NCBI RefSeq assembly: GCF_000230835.1
Contig: NZ_CM001240.1
Location: 1,868,501-1,932,500, forward strand
Length of the DNA: 64,000 nucleotides
Direction of reading: 5' to 3'
Source of the DNA: Clostridium sp. DL-VIII
Lineage (GTDB): Bacteria > Bacillota > Clostridia > Clostridiales > Clostridiaceae
Shown here: positions 27,735-37,568 of the stretch, piece after piece
How positions within the stretch are numbered: the stretch's first letter is position 1
How the letters are laid out: every line of letters begins with the position of its first letter
Notes under the pieces: model-generated
Databases searched by the model: none
Told to the model about the DNA's origin: nothing
Seen by the model: only the letters and a program-made list of their open reading frames with translations
Program-made: the position numbers and the translations under genes

Positions 27735-28931
27735 ATGAAAGAAATAGTATTGAGGCTTAAAGAAACGATTGAAAATTCAAAAGAAGTTATAGTTTCGAGT
27801 ATATTACTTTTAATATTACCGGCTATTTCAAGTTTTATTTTAGGTTATACATATAGTCAGCATGTGGTTAACAATATTCCAACTATAGTGGTAGATCATG
27901 ATAATTCTGCCTTGAGTAAAAACTTTGTTACACAAGTAAATACAAATGAAGTATTTAATATAGTTAAGTATGGTGATAGAGATGATGAAACTAAAAACTT
28001 AATAGATGAAGGAAGAGTTGTAGTGGGCATTATTATACCTAAAAATTTTTCTGAGGATTTAACTGCTGGAAAAGCACCTAGAATTATGATTTGCTATGAT
28101 GGGGCGCAGATGTCGGCGGTAAGTGCTAGTAAAAGTAGAATAGCCGAAATTTTAGGAACTATAAGGATTAGTTATTTAATGAAGCTTGGAGAAGGTAAAC
28201 TTGGAATAATGCCTGAAGAAATTAAAAATAATATTATTCCTATACAAATTAATTCTATATTTATAGGGAATTCAACGAGAAGTACAACTAATTTTATGCT
28301 TCAGGGAATGTTAATTGGAATTGCACAAATAGGAATCATTATACTTGGAGTTTTGATAGTAAAGGAAAAGGAAAATTATTTTTTATTATTAATTAAAAGT
28401 ATTGCCTCTGGATTAATAGGTTCAATTTCAATTTTTTTATTGATATTTATACAATATAAATATTTTCAAATGCCCTATAGAGGATCTATTAAAGCTGCAA
28501 TTGCATTAACTATAATTTTTAGTATTATTACTGTTAATCTAGGCATACTATTCAAATTGCTTATGAAAAAAAAGCTTGAAGCTGTAAGTAGTTCTAGTCT
28601 TATTGTCTCAGCTACAGTTTTGCTGGCAGGTTATACATTTCCTTTGATGTCTGCACCTGATGTATTTAAGACTATATCTAAATATATTCCTTTCCTATAT
28701 TATGGTATTCCAATGAGAGAGTTATCTCTTTTAGGATTGAATTTTAATGATGTTTTAGATAATTTGAATTATTTAATAAAATACATGATCTATACATGGA
28801 TTGCCATATTGATTTTAATGATAATTCAAAGTACGTTGGAAAAATTACCAACCGTTAAAAATAAAATATGGAATAAAGTTATGGAGAGGAGGAATAAAGA
28901 TGAGATTTCTGAAGTTTCTAGCCAGAGATAA
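27735..28931 (+). CDS. ABC-2 type transporter permease, first copy
   Basis: 398 residues from ATG 27735; GTG 27723, closer to the stop of the previous gene and to a weak GGAAAG SD, is an alternative start. TM1 (about 23-43) is followed by a large extracytoplasmic domain (IPTIVVDHDNSALSK.., GIIIPKNFSEDL) and five C-terminal membrane segments, the ABC2_membrane_3 architecture of YhhJ/DrrB-like drug exporters. It is paralogous to the next gene. No ATP-binding subunit is encoded nearby. Confidence 0.85.
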   Translation: MKEIVLRLKETIENSKEVIVSSILLLILPAISSFILGYTYSQHVVNNIPTIVVDHDNSALSKNFVTQVNTNEVFNIVKYGDRDDETKNLIDEGRVVVGIIIPKNFSEDLTAGKAPRIMICYDGAQMSAVSASKSRIAEILGTIRISYLMKLGEGKLGIMPEEIKNNIIPIQINSIFIGNSTRSTTNFMLQGMLIGIAQIGIIILGVLIVKEKENYFLLLIKSIASGLIGSISIFLLIFIQYKYFQMPYRGSIKAAIALTIIFSIITVNLGILFKLLMKKKLEAVSSSSLIVSATVLLAGYTFPLMSAPDVFKTISKYIPFLYYGIPMRELSLLGLNFNDVLDNLNYLIKYMIYTWIAILILMIIQSTLEKLPTVKNKIWNKVMERRNKDEISEVSSQR

Positions 28932-30060
28932 AAAAAGTATCGTTTATCTTAGTTTTATTCATATTAGTACAGTAGTTCTTATTGCCTTTATGTTCAGCAA
29001 AATCTATGTAGAAAATATTCCAATTGGAATAGTAGATATGGATAACTCATCTTTATCTAAAACTATAATAGAAGAACTGAAAAAAAGCCCGGGGATAAAC
29101 ATTAATTACTATACGGATTCACAGGAAGATTTGCAGCAGGTAATTAAAAATAAGAAGGTCAGCGGCGGAATTGTTATACCTAAAAATTTCAATAAAGATG
29201 TTGTTAAAAAGAAATCGCCAAGTGTTGCATTATTAATAGATGAAACCAATATTGTTGTTGGAAATAATTTGTATGCTTATAGTAATGCAGTTATAGGAAC
29301 CATAAATGCTGGAATTCAGCTAAAGGTGTTTGAAGGAAAAAATATGCTGCCCTACGATGCTGCTAAATCTATTGCAACTTTTTCTTATACTGAACGCATA
29401 CTTTATGAACCTCAGCTTAGTTACATGAGATATTTAATGTATTTACTTGTACCATACTTATTGCAGGGAACCTTTCTTATGACTTTTTTAGTACCTGGAT
29501 TAATAAAAAATAGAAAGCAATTGAAGTTAATTAATGCTAAGCCAAAAGATATCATAAAAAATATATTCATTATGTTAGCAAGAATTTTAATGATTATTAC
29601 TATAGCAGTTTTTTCTAGTTTTATTGCTTTATTAATTTTAGACAAATATTTTGATTTACCTCTTCATGGAAACATATTAGAATATTCGGCATTAACTTCC
29701 GTATTTCTTGCAGGTATTACAGCTATTGGGGTTGTGTTTGCAGCCATATTTGATAATTTGATATATTTTACTCAATTTTATACCATGATGAATATAGTTA
29801 CACTTTTAGCCAGTGGAATACCATTTCCAGAGTATGCTATGCCTAGTGGACTTCCTAAAATCATTAAGAGCATATGGCCGCTTATGAATGTAGCACTTCC
29901 ATTAAAATTCCTAAATCTAAAAGGATCAGGCTGGGGTATTATATTACCAGCTATAAAAAATGGAGTAGTTTATGCTTTAGAATGGTTCTTGGCAGGAGCA
30001 GTATTATATTCTGCTAGAATTGCACTAAGTAAATATATAAATAAGAGAAGAATTATATGA
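28900..30060 (+). CDS. ABC-2 type transporter permease, second copy
   Basis: 386 residues with the same plan as the preceding gene: TM1, an extracytoplasmic domain with IPIGIVDMDNSSLSK and GGIVIPKNFNKDV, then five TMs. It overlaps the upstream gene by 32 bp, with its AGGAGG SD inside that gene. Tandem paralogues suggest a heterodimeric channel. A short coding-like tail (..EEMLTAIYAEEAK, stop near 30124) in the 140-bp gap to the next gene may be a gene remnant. Confidence 0.85.
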   Translation: MRFLKFLARDKKSIVYLSFIHISTVVLIAFMFSKIYVENIPIGIVDMDNSSLSKTIIEELKKSPGININYYTDSQEDLQQVIKNKKVSGGIVIPKNFNKDVVKKKSPSVALLIDETNIVVGNNLYAYSNAVIGTINAGIQLKVFEGKNMLPYDAAKSIATFSYTERILYEPQLSYMRYLMYLLVPYLLQGTFLMTFLVPGLIKNRKQLKLINAKPKDIIKNIFIMLARILMIITIAVFSSFIALLILDKYFDLPLHGNILEYSALTSVFLAGITAIGVVFAAIFDNLIYFTQFYTMMNIVTLLASGIPFPEYAMPSGLPKIIKSIWPLMNVALPLKFLNLKGSGWGIILPAIKNGVVYALEWFLAGAVLYSARIALSKYINKRRII

Positions 30061-30201
30061 AAAAAAGAGAAGAGTGAAGATGAAGAAATGTTGACAGCAA
30101 TTTATGCAGAAGAGGCAAAATAATAGTTTAAGCAGAATTGGGTTTAATAAAAATAGAAATATTAAACTTTTATTTTAAATACTTAAGGTAGGGGGAAAGC
30201 A

Positions 30202-31557
30202 ATGAAGAAAAATATTAGAAAAGTGGCTGCTATTTGTATTGGATTAAGTATAATGAATACAATTGTAACTCCGGCTTTCGCAGTAGATACACAAAAAAGC
30301 AATGAAAGCATTAATACTGAAATAATAAACGACGAAAGTAACTCAATAATAAATGGACAAATATCTAATGAAAAGCCGATTCTTACTTTAGATCAGGTTG
30401 TAAATTCGGCCATAAACAATAGTGAAGATATAAATTTAAAGTCACAGCAAATATTAACGTACAGAAACAAAGAGACACTTCAAAAGAAAACCAATAATTT
30501 CTATGAAAGTCTTGGTGAAAAAGTATATGACTTTCCATATGATAAGCTTGAACTTTTGGAAAAGCAAACTAATCAATCAAGAGATTTTTTGCAGGATCAA
30601 ATAGCTAATGATATTACTAATAAATACAACGATATCATTATAAAACAAATAGACTTAAATCAATCTGAAACGAACTTAGAGATAAAAAATAAAGATTTAG
30701 GAACAATAAAAACAAAAGTGGACATAGGAATGGCAACTTCAAATCAATTAATAGATAAACAAATTGAAATTGATTCTTTAAAAAATGATATAGCTGCAAA
30801 AGAAAATTCCTTAAGAGACAGTATGAATTATTTAGGTGTTTTGACTAATTTAAATTTATCAAATTATTGCACTTTGGATCAAAATATAAAATATGATGTA
30901 TTCAAAATTGACGGTTCAATTGATGATTACATAGATAATAAAATTGATTCTTATTTAGAATATAATCAAAAGTTAATTGATCTTACAAAGGATTATTTAA
31001 AAGATTTAAAGGATGATGGGGTAAAGGATGTTATTGATAAAGATATTCCCCAAATGCCATCTGGTGGCATTCCATCTCCAGCTTTATATATGAAAAAAGA
31101 TGATGATACAGGAAATAGTGAACTAGATGAAGGTGCTTATTCCGTTGGACTTAGTACTTATGCTCTTCAAATTATAGGTTATGAGAAAAGTGCATTACAG
31201 TATTATATGGATATTACTAAGTATGGTGGTTATTTAGATGGTAAATATGGTGTAGAGGAGGCTCAAGTGAAACTAGATGACTCAAAAAAGAGTTTGAAAA
31301 ATGGATTAAAACAAGCTTATTCAACATTACTTGATTTGGAAAATAAAATAAATGATTTAAATGATGTAATAAAATCAACAAATACTAAGCTTAGATATGC
31401 CAAAACATCAGTAGATATAGGAATGATGACAGAAAATGATTATAAAGCTATAGTTTTAAAAAGTCAACAATTGGATACTTCCCTAAGAAATATTATTAAT
31501 GCTTATAACAATTTAAAAACCACTATTCAGAAACCTTGGATATTAGGTGTTAATTAA
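30202..31557 (+). CDS. TolC-family protein (outer-membrane efflux-like)
   Basis: 451 residues. The signal peptide ends near TPAFAVD (about residue 28). Two long alpha-helical hairpins follow, as in TolC, with paired segments IDLNQSETNLEIKNKDLG..KVDIGMATSNQL and ..NTKLRYAKTSVDIGMMTENDY; this repeated DIGM pattern is the family's internal duplication. Apparently exported, although clostridia are monoderm, so it may sit in the wall or span the cell-surface layer. SD AGGGGG. It closes the export operon. Confidence 0.85.
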   Translation: MKKNIRKVAAICIGLSIMNTIVTPAFAVDTQKSNESINTEIINDESNSIINGQISNEKPILTLDQVVNSAINNSEDINLKSQQILTYRNKETLQKKTNNFYESLGEKVYDFPYDKLELLEKQTNQSRDFLQDQIANDITNKYNDIIIKQIDLNQSETNLEIKNKDLGTIKTKVDIGMATSNQLIDKQIEIDSLKNDIAAKENSLRDSMNYLGVLTNLNLSNYCTLDQNIKYDVFKIDGSIDDYIDNKIDSYLEYNQKLIDLTKDYLKDLKDDGVKDVIDKDIPQMPSGGIPSPALYMKKDDDTGNSELDEGAYSVGLSTYALQIIGYEKSALQYYMDITKYGGYLDGKYGVEEAQVKLDDSKKSLKNGLKQAYSTLLDLENKINDLNDVIKSTNTKLRYAKTSVDIGMMTENDYKAIVLKSQQLDTSLRNIINAYNNLKTTIQKPWILGVN

Positions 31558-31798
31558 TATATCTTTGAAATTTATTTATAACGCTAACTTGTATAGCATT
31601 TCCATATAAAAACACTATACTTTAGGCTCAATATAGTGTATACTACAATAAATTTATGAATGTTTAAAATACTATTTATTATGTATTATATTAAGAGTTA
31701 TCTTACAGTCTTTTTTTATGATTTAACCATTCATAAATTATAAATATTAAAAACTAATTAACAGAAATATAAATATTAAAAAAAATGAAAATAAAGGA
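31558..31798. other. Spacer after the TolC-like gene with two inverted repeats
   Basis: ACACTATA/TATAGTGT at 31612-31619 and 31632-31639, and a wider pair AATTTATGAATG (31651-31662) with CATTCATAAATT (31728-31739). A T7 run sits at about 31712. These may end the operon transcript. No ORF. Confidence 0.45.
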
Positions 31799-31827
31799 TT
31801 GATATTTAAAAGAAAAGCTGTTATAAT
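31799..31827 (+). promoter_or_regulatory. Sigma-A promoter of the zinc-ribbon gene
   Basis: TTGATA (31799-31804), 17-bp spacer, TATAAT (31822-31827). Confidence 0.7.
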
Positions 31828-31932
31828 AAGTTTTGTAATGAAAAAGGTTTTTTATAGATATTATGCATTTCTCCTTTTAGAGAATTATATGAATCGATAT
31901 ATTAATCTTTAATTTAGAAGGAGGAATTTAAA

Positions 31933-32088
31933 ATGGAAGATAAAACTTTAGTATGTAAAGATTGCGGAAATGAATTTGTTTTCACAACTGGAGAACAAGA
32001 ATTCTACAAAGAAAAAGGATTTGACAACGAACCAGTAAGATGTCCTGATTGTAGAAGAGCTAGAAAACAACAAAATAATAGAAGATAG
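31933..32088 (+). CDS. Small zinc-ribbon protein
   Basis: 51 residues with two knuckles, CKDC (residues 8-11) and CPDC (37-40), around an aromatic linker GEQEFYKEKGF, and a basic tail RRARKQQNNRR. This is the probable zinc-ribbon (zf-trcl) protein common in clostridia, sometimes mis-annotated as a cytochrome. Function unknown; the basic tail suggests nucleic-acid or ribosome contact. Strong SD (GGAGGAA), its own promoter, and a terminator immediately after. Confidence 0.85.
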   Translation: MEDKTLVCKDCGNEFVFTTGEQEFYKEKGFDNEPVRCPDCRRARKQQNNRR

Positions 32089-32103
32089 TTTGTGATTATT
32101 TTG

Positions 32104-32136
32104 AGAGTTATAAGATTTTCTTATAACTCTTTTTTG
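32104..32136 (+). terminator. Terminator after zinc-ribbon gene
   Basis: AGAGTTATAAGA (32104-32115), TTT loop, TCTTATAACTCT (32119-32130), then T6. Confidence 0.85.
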
Positions 32137-32341
32137 ATATTAATCTGAAAATATTTAAGCATATAAAAAATAGGTGATAAAAATGATAAAATAGTTACTG
32201 CATTTTGAGTTCTATAGTAAATAAATTTTTCTATAAGGATATTAATAATGTGAGGGTTCTTGAGTGGTTAATCCCTAAAAGCTACTTTCCAAAGATTTGA
32301 TTTTTTAAATAATTAATTATATTTAAATTTGTTAATTTAAA

Positions 32342-32370
32342 TTGACAGGACGTTTATACTAAGCTATAAT
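32342..32370 (+). promoter_or_regulatory. Consensus sigma-A promoter of ade
   Basis: Perfect TTGACA (32342-32347) and TATAAT (32365-32370) with a 17-bp spacer, 25 bp before the riboswitch aptamer. Confidence 0.85.
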
Positions 32371-32395
32371 GATATAAAAATTAATAGAAAAGTAG

Positions 32396-32503
32396 TTCGT
32401 ATAACTTCAATAATATGGTTTGAAGGTCTCTACCAGGAACCACAAAATCCTGATTACGAAGAAAATTGGTTATTCATTTTTCTTCGTAATCAGGATTTTT
32501 TTA
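32396..32503 (+). promoter_or_regulatory. Adenine-sensing purine riboswitch with transcription terminator
   Basis: Aptamer 32396-32460. P1 is TTCGTA/TACGAA, P2 CTTCAA/TTGAAG with the conserved loop TAATATGG, and P3 CCAGGA/TCCTGA preceded by the core CTCTACC. The specificity position in GATTACG is U rather than C, indicating adenine. A perfect 22-bp stem (32444-32465 with 32478-32499) plus T8 reuses the 3' strands of P3 and P1. The terminator and aptamer are therefore mutually exclusive, and adenine should switch transcription on. Confidence 0.9.
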
Positions 32504-32638
32504 TTTTATATAAATTTCAATGGTAAATTGCTATTACATCTAAATCTATACTAGAGACTTATAATTTAAATTAGCAATATGATAATAAAATTTATATAAA
32601 CAAAATAAATTTATTAGTTGTAGCAAGGAGTGTAGTTT

Positions 32639-34384
32639 ATGAAAAGTAATATGTCTTTTTTAAAGAAAAGAATTAAGGTAGCAAAGAAGGAAATAAAAGC
32701 AGAGGTTGTTATAAAAAATGGAAAGATAGTAAATGTTTTTACTGGAAGCATCACAGAAGGTGATGTGGCAATTGTAGATGGATATATAGCAGGTATTGGA
32801 GAGTATGAGGGTGAAGAAATTATAGATGCACATGGTAGGTTTATAGTTCCTGGATTTATTGACGGTCATATGCATATTGAAAGTACAATGCTTACACCAA
32901 ATGAATTGTCAAAGGTACTAATTAAGCATGGAGTTACTACAGTAATGGCAGATCCACATGAAATTGCTAATGTTGCGGGGACAGAAGGGATTAATTTTAT
33001 GTTAAACGCATCAGAAAAGTTACCTATCGATGTGTTTGTTATGCTTCCTTCCTGTGTTCCGGTAACTCCATTTGAAAGTAGTGGAGCAAGACTAGATGCA
33101 GATGATTTAGAACCTTTTTACTCACATCCAAGGGTATTAGGTCTTGCAGAAGTCATGGATTTTCCATCTGTAGCTAACCTAAATGAAGAAATGCTTAAAA
33201 AACTTATTAATACTAATATAAATGGAGGTATTGTGGATGGACATGCTGCTGGGCTTAGTAAAGAAGAATTAAATATATACGCATCAGCAGGAATTTATGC
33301 AGATCATGAATGTGCTAATGTACAAGATGCAAAAGATCGTTTGGAATTAGGTATGTATTTAATGATTAGGGAAGGTACAGCTGCTAAGGATTTAAAGTCA
33401 CTTCTGCCAGTTATTACTCCCATAAATTCAAGGCGATGTATGTTGGTTACAGATGATAAATTACTTGATGATTTGATTGATGAAGGAAGTGTGGATCATA
33501 ATGTAAGACTTGCTATAAAAGAAGGTCTTGATCCTATTACAGCAATTCAAATGGCAACTATTAATGCAGCAGAGTTTTTCGGACTTCGTAGTCTAGGAGC
33601 AATTGCACCTGGATATCAGGCTGACTTATTAATAGTAGATGATTTGCATAATATTCTAGTTAATAAAGTTATAAAGAGAGGAAAATGTATTGTAGAGAAT
33701 GGAGAAGTAAATGATGCAATAATTAATGGAAGTGAAAATAACAAAGAATTAGCTTCAAAATTACCTGTGATAAATATGAAAGAACTTAGAAAAAATGATT
33801 TGGAAATACAATTATCTTCGGAATTATGTAATGTAATAGAAATTGTTCCTAATAGCCTAATGACATATCATAAAATCGAAAAAGCTGATATAAATAATGG
33901 CTATTTTAGCACATCTATTTTAAAGGATCAATTAAAGATAGCTGTAATAGAAAGACATCATTCAACAGGAAATATTGGGCTAGGTATTGTTAAGGGGTTC
34001 GGTATAAAAAGTGGAGCCATTGCAACAACGGTAGCTCACGACTCTCATAACATTGTTGTTATTGGAACCTCTGATGAAGAAATGCTATTAGCAGTAGATC
34101 ATATAAAAAAGATGAATGGAGGAATTGCAATTGTTTCAGGTAAAGAAGTTGTAGCATCATTACCCCTTGCGATAGGAGGATTAATGTCTGAGAATGGTTA
34201 TTTAAAAGTTAAAGAAGAGCTTTATGATTTGAATAAAGCTTTAAATAGAATAGGATTTGAAAAAGAGTTTAATCCATTTTTAACTCTATCCTTTCTAACT
34301 CTTCCCGTTATTCCAGAAATTAAATTAACTGATAAAGGTTTATTTGAATTTAAAACATTTTCTCATATAAAAATCCAGGCATAA
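32639..34384 (+). CDS. ade: Adenine deaminase
   Basis: 581-residue amidohydrolase-superfamily enzyme converting adenine to hypoxanthine in purine salvage. The metal motif [17 protein letters not shown] lies at about 72-88, with further ligands in [19 protein letters not shown] and the Asp in [11 protein letters not shown]. The C-terminal adenine-deaminase domain has [16 protein letters not shown] and [24 protein letters not shown]. Control by the upstream adenine riboswitch fits the substrate. Confidence 0.96.
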   Translation: MKSNMSFLKKRIKVAKKEIKAEVVIKNGKIVNVFTGSITEGDVAIVDGYIAGIGEYEGEEIIDAHGRFIVPGFIDGHMHIESTMLTPNELSKVLIKHGVTTVMADPHEIANVAGTEGINFMLNASEKLPIDVFVMLPSCVPVTPFESSGARLDADDLEPFYSHPRVLGLAEVMDFPSVANLNEEMLKKLINTNINGGIVDGHAAGLSKEELNIYASAGIYADHECANVQDAKDRLELGMYLMIREGTAAKDLKSLLPVITPINSRRCMLVTDDKLLDDLIDEGSVDHNVRLAIKEGLDPITAIQMATINAAEFFGLRSLGAIAPGYQADLLIVDDLHNILVNKVIKRGKCIVENGEVNDAIINGSENNKELASKLPVINMKELRKNDLEIQLSSELCNVIEIVPNSLMTYHKIEKADINNGYFSTSILKDQLKIAVIERHHSTGNIGLGIVKGFGIKSGAIATTVAHDSHNIVVIGTSDEEMLLAVDHIKKMNGGIAIVSGKEVVASLPLAIGGLMSENGYLKVKEELYDLNKALNRIGFEKEFNPFLTLSFLTLPVIPEIKLTDKGLFEFKTFSHIKIQA

Positions 34385-34403
34385 AATATTAGTGATTTTT
34401 AGG

Positions 34404-34443
34404 CTATCTACAATACTAAATAAGTATTGTAGATAGTATTTTT
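34404..34443. terminator. Terminator after ade
   Basis: Perfect 14-bp stem CTATCTACAATACT (34404-34417) with AGTATTGTAGATAG (34423-34436), then TATTTTT. It may also serve the convergent hxlR-type gene. Confidence 0.85.
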
Positions 34444-34495
34444 ATGGTTATAATACATTGAAATCATAAAAACTAATTTATAGTATGGATTCTAT

Positions 34496-34831
34496 TTAAT
34501 CAAAGTGCTCATCTTTAATATGATCATGGCCCCAATTACAAAGAGCTTCCATAACAGGCATAAGTGATAAACCTTTTTCTGATAAACTGTATTCTACTTT
34601 TGGAGGAACCTGAGGATATTCTTTGCGAATAATTAAGTTATCTAATTCTAGCTCCCTTAATTGATTGCTTAACATTTTATGGGAAACGTCACCTAAAACT
34701 TTTTTTAATTCTCCATACCTTAGAATATTTGTTTTCCATAGCCAAAATAAAATGTGCATTTTCCATTTGCCATTAATTAGTGACATAGAATAGGAAAAGG
34801 GTTTAATATCTACAAGATTATAATCTATCAT
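34496..34831 (-). CDS. HxlR-family helix-turn-helix regulator
   Basis: 111 residues, a single winged-helix domain. INGKWKMHILFWL, RYGELKKVLGDVSHKMLSNQLRELE and VPPKVEYSLSEKGLSLMPVM are HxlR hallmarks. It contains no cysteine apart from one near the C-terminus. It is divergent from the Old Yellow Enzyme gene, which it probably controls through the inverted repeats between them. Confidence 0.9.
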   Translation of the reverse strand: MIDYNLVDIKPFSYSMSLINGKWKMHILFWLWKTNILRYGELKKVLGDVSHKMLSNQLRELELDNLIIRKEYPQVPPKVEYSLSEKGLSLMPVMEALCNWGHDHIKDEHFD

Positions 34832-34848
34832 TTAATTCTCTCCTTTTA

Positions 34849-34880
34849 GTTAGTACCTAACAAAAAAGTGCATACTTTTT
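34849..34880. promoter_or_regulatory. Inverted-repeat operators between hxlR and OYE genes
   Basis: GTTAG-TAC-CTAAC (34849-34861) and AAAAAGT-GCAT-ACTTTTT (34863-34880) are perfect inverted repeats. A TATAAT for the + strand gene is at 34899-34904, placing the second repeat over its -35 region. Confidence 0.5.
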
Positions 34881-34940
34881 ATAAAATTTGCTTTATTATA
34901 TAATAGCCTTACAGAAAATACAAGAATGTGAGGCAAGAGA

Positions 34941-36038
34941 ATGAAAAACTTATTTGAAAATACCACTATTAAAAATATGAAATTAAAAAATAGATTTTTT
35001 AAAGGAGCAACATGGGAAGCTTTAGCAGATGATAAGGGGCATATGACAGAAGAATTATATGATATGTATGAAGAGTTTGCTAAAGGTGGTGTGGGAACAA
35101 TAATAACCAGTTATACTTATGTTACAGAAAATGAAAAGCCAAATCCTAAAATGTTAGGAATATATGATGATTCTTTTATAGAGGAATATAAAAAATTAAC
35201 TGACTTAGTTCATAATTATAATTCTAACATAATAATGGAAATCGTATATGGTGGGTCTCAAACAAAGTATACAGATAAAGAAGTCTTTGGCCCGTCCAGT
35301 GTTGAAAATCAGGTCTCAAAGGTTACGCCAAAAGAAATGACAAAAGAAGATATAGATTATATAGTCAATGCTTATGGAGATGCTGCCTTAAGAGTTAAGA
35401 AATCTGGTTTTGATGGAGTAGAACTTCATGCTGGACATGGATATTTTCTAAATCACTTTTTAAGTCCGTATTATAACAGAAGAACAGATAAATATGGAGG
35501 AGAAATTGAAAATAGAGCTAGAATAATATTTGAAATATATGAAAATATAAGAAGTAAAGCAGGAGAAGAGTTTCCGATATTAATAAAAATAAATTCTGAA
35601 GATTTTGCTGAAGGAGGATTAACAAGAAGAGATAGTCTATATGTATGTAGAAGATTATCTGAAATGGGAATAGATGCAATAGAAGTTTCAGGAGGAAATG
35701 AATCATTTAATGAAGTTTGGGAAAATGATAATAAGTCTGTAAGATCTAAAGTACCTGGTGTAGAATTTCAGCCGCATTTCAAAGATTTTGCGGAGGAATT
35801 GTCAAAGCAAATAACAACACCTGTAATCTTAGTGAGTGGTAATAGAAGCATTAATGGGATGGAGGAAATTTTAAACGAAAGCAATGTTCAATATTTCGCA
35901 TTAGCTAGGCCGCTTAATTCAGAACCTGATTTAATAAATAAGTGGGAGAAGAATCCTAGCTATAAAGTTAGATGTATATCATGTAATAAATGCTTTGATG
36001 TAGATGGACATAGATGTGTATTAAATTTAAAAAAATAA
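34941..36038 (+). CDS. NADH:flavin oxidoreductase (Old Yellow Enzyme family)
   Basis: 365 residues, an FMN-binding TIM barrel. It has the N-terminal LFENTTIKNMKLKNRFFKGAT, the active-site/FMN region GVELHAGHGYFLNHFLSPYYNRRTDKYGG and SGN near the phosphate site. The C-terminus has four cysteines (CISCNKCF..HRC), a remnant of the Fe-S motif of the longer enoate reductases, but no second flavin domain follows. It probably reduces activated alkenes or xenobiotic electrophiles. Single gene ended by a terminator at 36079-36112. Confidence 0.88.
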   Translation: MKNLFENTTIKNMKLKNRFFKGATWEALADDKGHMTEELYDMYEEFAKGGVGTIITSYTYVTENEKPNPKMLGIYDDSFIEEYKKLTDLVHNYNSNIIMEIVYGGSQTKYTDKEVFGPSSVENQVSKVTPKEMTKEDIDYIVNAYGDAALRVKKSGFDGVELHAGHGYFLNHFLSPYYNRRTDKYGGEIENRARIIFEIYENIRSKAGEEFPILIKINSEDFAEGGLTRRDSLYVCRRLSEMGIDAIEVSGGNESFNEVWENDNKSVRSKVPGVEFQPHFKDFAEELSKQITTPVILVSGNRSINGMEEILNESNVQYFALARPLNSEPDLINKWEKNPSYKVRCISCNKCFDVDGHRCVLNLKK

Positions 36039-36078
36039 GATAATGCTTAAATTATTTGGTAAGTAGATAATATAATCA

Positions 36079-36112
36079 AAAATATAGAGAAGTTTTTTCT
36101 CTATATTTTTTT
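36079..36112 (+). terminator. Terminator after OYE gene
   Basis: AAAATATAGAGAA (36079-36091) with TTCTCTATATTTT (36097-36109), then T. Confidence 0.8.
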
Positions 36113-36325
36113 ATCTGTTTAAATACCATAATGCTTACTTTTAGAATAATTTAATTTATTAAAAGGTATTTTAAGTTTACCACAAAAATAATTTAGTCAG
36201 TTGTTTGTCTATAATTTCATTTATTAAATTATATTTTTTTATTGTATAGGAAAGTATAAAAATCGCGCTCGCTGAAAGCGCGGCGTAGACTTGCATTAGA
36301 AAAATATATGTGGTAAATTGATGAA

Positions 36326-37553
36326 ATGATTAAGAGTAAATTAAGAAGAATATTAGAGGAAAATTGGAATGAATTTTATAAAAGATATAAAAACAGAATT
36401 AGACCTAGTGTTATTGCAGAAGTAAAAAAGTTATGAAATGCAAGGATATAAGTAATGGTTATATTGAATTAAAATGTAAGGAATGTGGCGAAATAAAGAA
36501 AGTTGGGTTCACTTGTAAAAGTAGATTTTGTACATCATGTGGAAAGGTTTATGTTGATAATTGGGTTAATGGAATGCTGGGAAAATTAATAAATGTAAAG
36601 CATAGACATATGGTATTTACAATACCAGAGGAACTTAGAAATTACTTCGGAAGAGAAAGAGATAGGCTGAAGTTACTTCCGCAATGTGCAGCTAAAGCTG
36701 TTACGAGTTGGATGTATAAGCAAAATAAAAAGAAGAATTTATACCTGGAATTATAGCAGTTATACATACTTTTGGACGAGATTTAAAGTGGAATCCCCAC
36801 GTCCACATGATGGTTACAGAAGGTGGAAAGGGTAAGCTAACTACCTGGAGAAATTTTAAATATTTTTCGTATGAAGCATTAAGAAAGAGATGGCAAAAAA
36901 TATTATTAGATGAAATAATAAAAAGAGAAGGAAATAAAGATAGTTTTAGACGATTAAAGAACAAAATATATAAAAATAATAAAGATGGATTTTATGTTCA
37001 TGCTAAAAATGAAATAAAATCAGCAAAGATAGCTGCAAAATATATTGGAAGATATGTTGGACGACCTGCGATAGCAGAATCAAGAATAATTGCGTATGAT
37101 GGTGAAAGTGTAACATTTAAATATAAAAGACATGAAGACAATAAAGAAATAATAGAGAAAGTGTCAGTCTTTGAGTTTATAAAAAAAGTTATAATACATA
37201 TACCAGACAAGAATTTTAAAATGGTGAGATATTTTGGACTGTATTCGAGGAGATGTAAGGATAAAGATCAATTTATCAAGATGATAGATAAGAAAATAAT
37301 ACAAATTAAGAAATCAATAGAAAAGTGGGAATATCGAATTCTTGCGTCTTTTGGGGTAGATCCATGCAAATGTTCTAAATGTGGTGGTAAGATGAGATTT
37401 AATGATATAGTGTATCCACGATACGGCTCGATGCGAGAATATTTTAAAGATAAATTTATAAGTGAAGGGAAAGAAAAATTAGAAAACATCCTGGAAATAT
37501 ATGCAATTGCAAAAGGAGTACTATATGGTAAAATAAAGCCGACAACAACATAG
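36326..37553 (+). pseudogene. IS91-family transposase, interrupted by two -1 frame changes
   Basis: Three frame segments together give one normal transposase. Segment 1 (36326-36436, MIKSKLRRILEENW..) ends at a TGA overlapping the ATG of segment 2. Segment 2 (36433-36756) has the zinc motif CKEC..CKSRFCTSCGKVY and HRHMVFTIPEEL. Segment 3 (open from about 36735) has the HUH metal motif WNPHVHMMV, the tyrosine motif KYIGRYVGRP (YxxxY) and a C-terminal CKCSKCGGKM knuckle. The first shift lies at A AAA AAG (36424-36430), in phase for programmed -1 slippage. The second (near 36727-36735, in an A-rich run) has no canonical site and is probably an indel. Confidence 0.85.
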
Positions 37554-37568
37554 TTGGAGGGATGTTAA

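Noticed and set aside
30061..30201. Short coding-like stretch ending EEMLTAIYAEEAK before the TolC-like gene
   Set aside because: Fewer than 25 codons, no start with SD; at most a remnant, so not listed as a gene.
32396..32460. Guanine-type purine riboswitch
   Set aside because: The discriminating base in the 3' joining strand is U (GATTACG), which indicates adenine, and the controlled gene is adenine deaminase.
36433..36756. Separate 107-codon zinc-finger gene
   Set aside because: It is the middle section of the frame-broken IS91-type transposase, not an independent gene.
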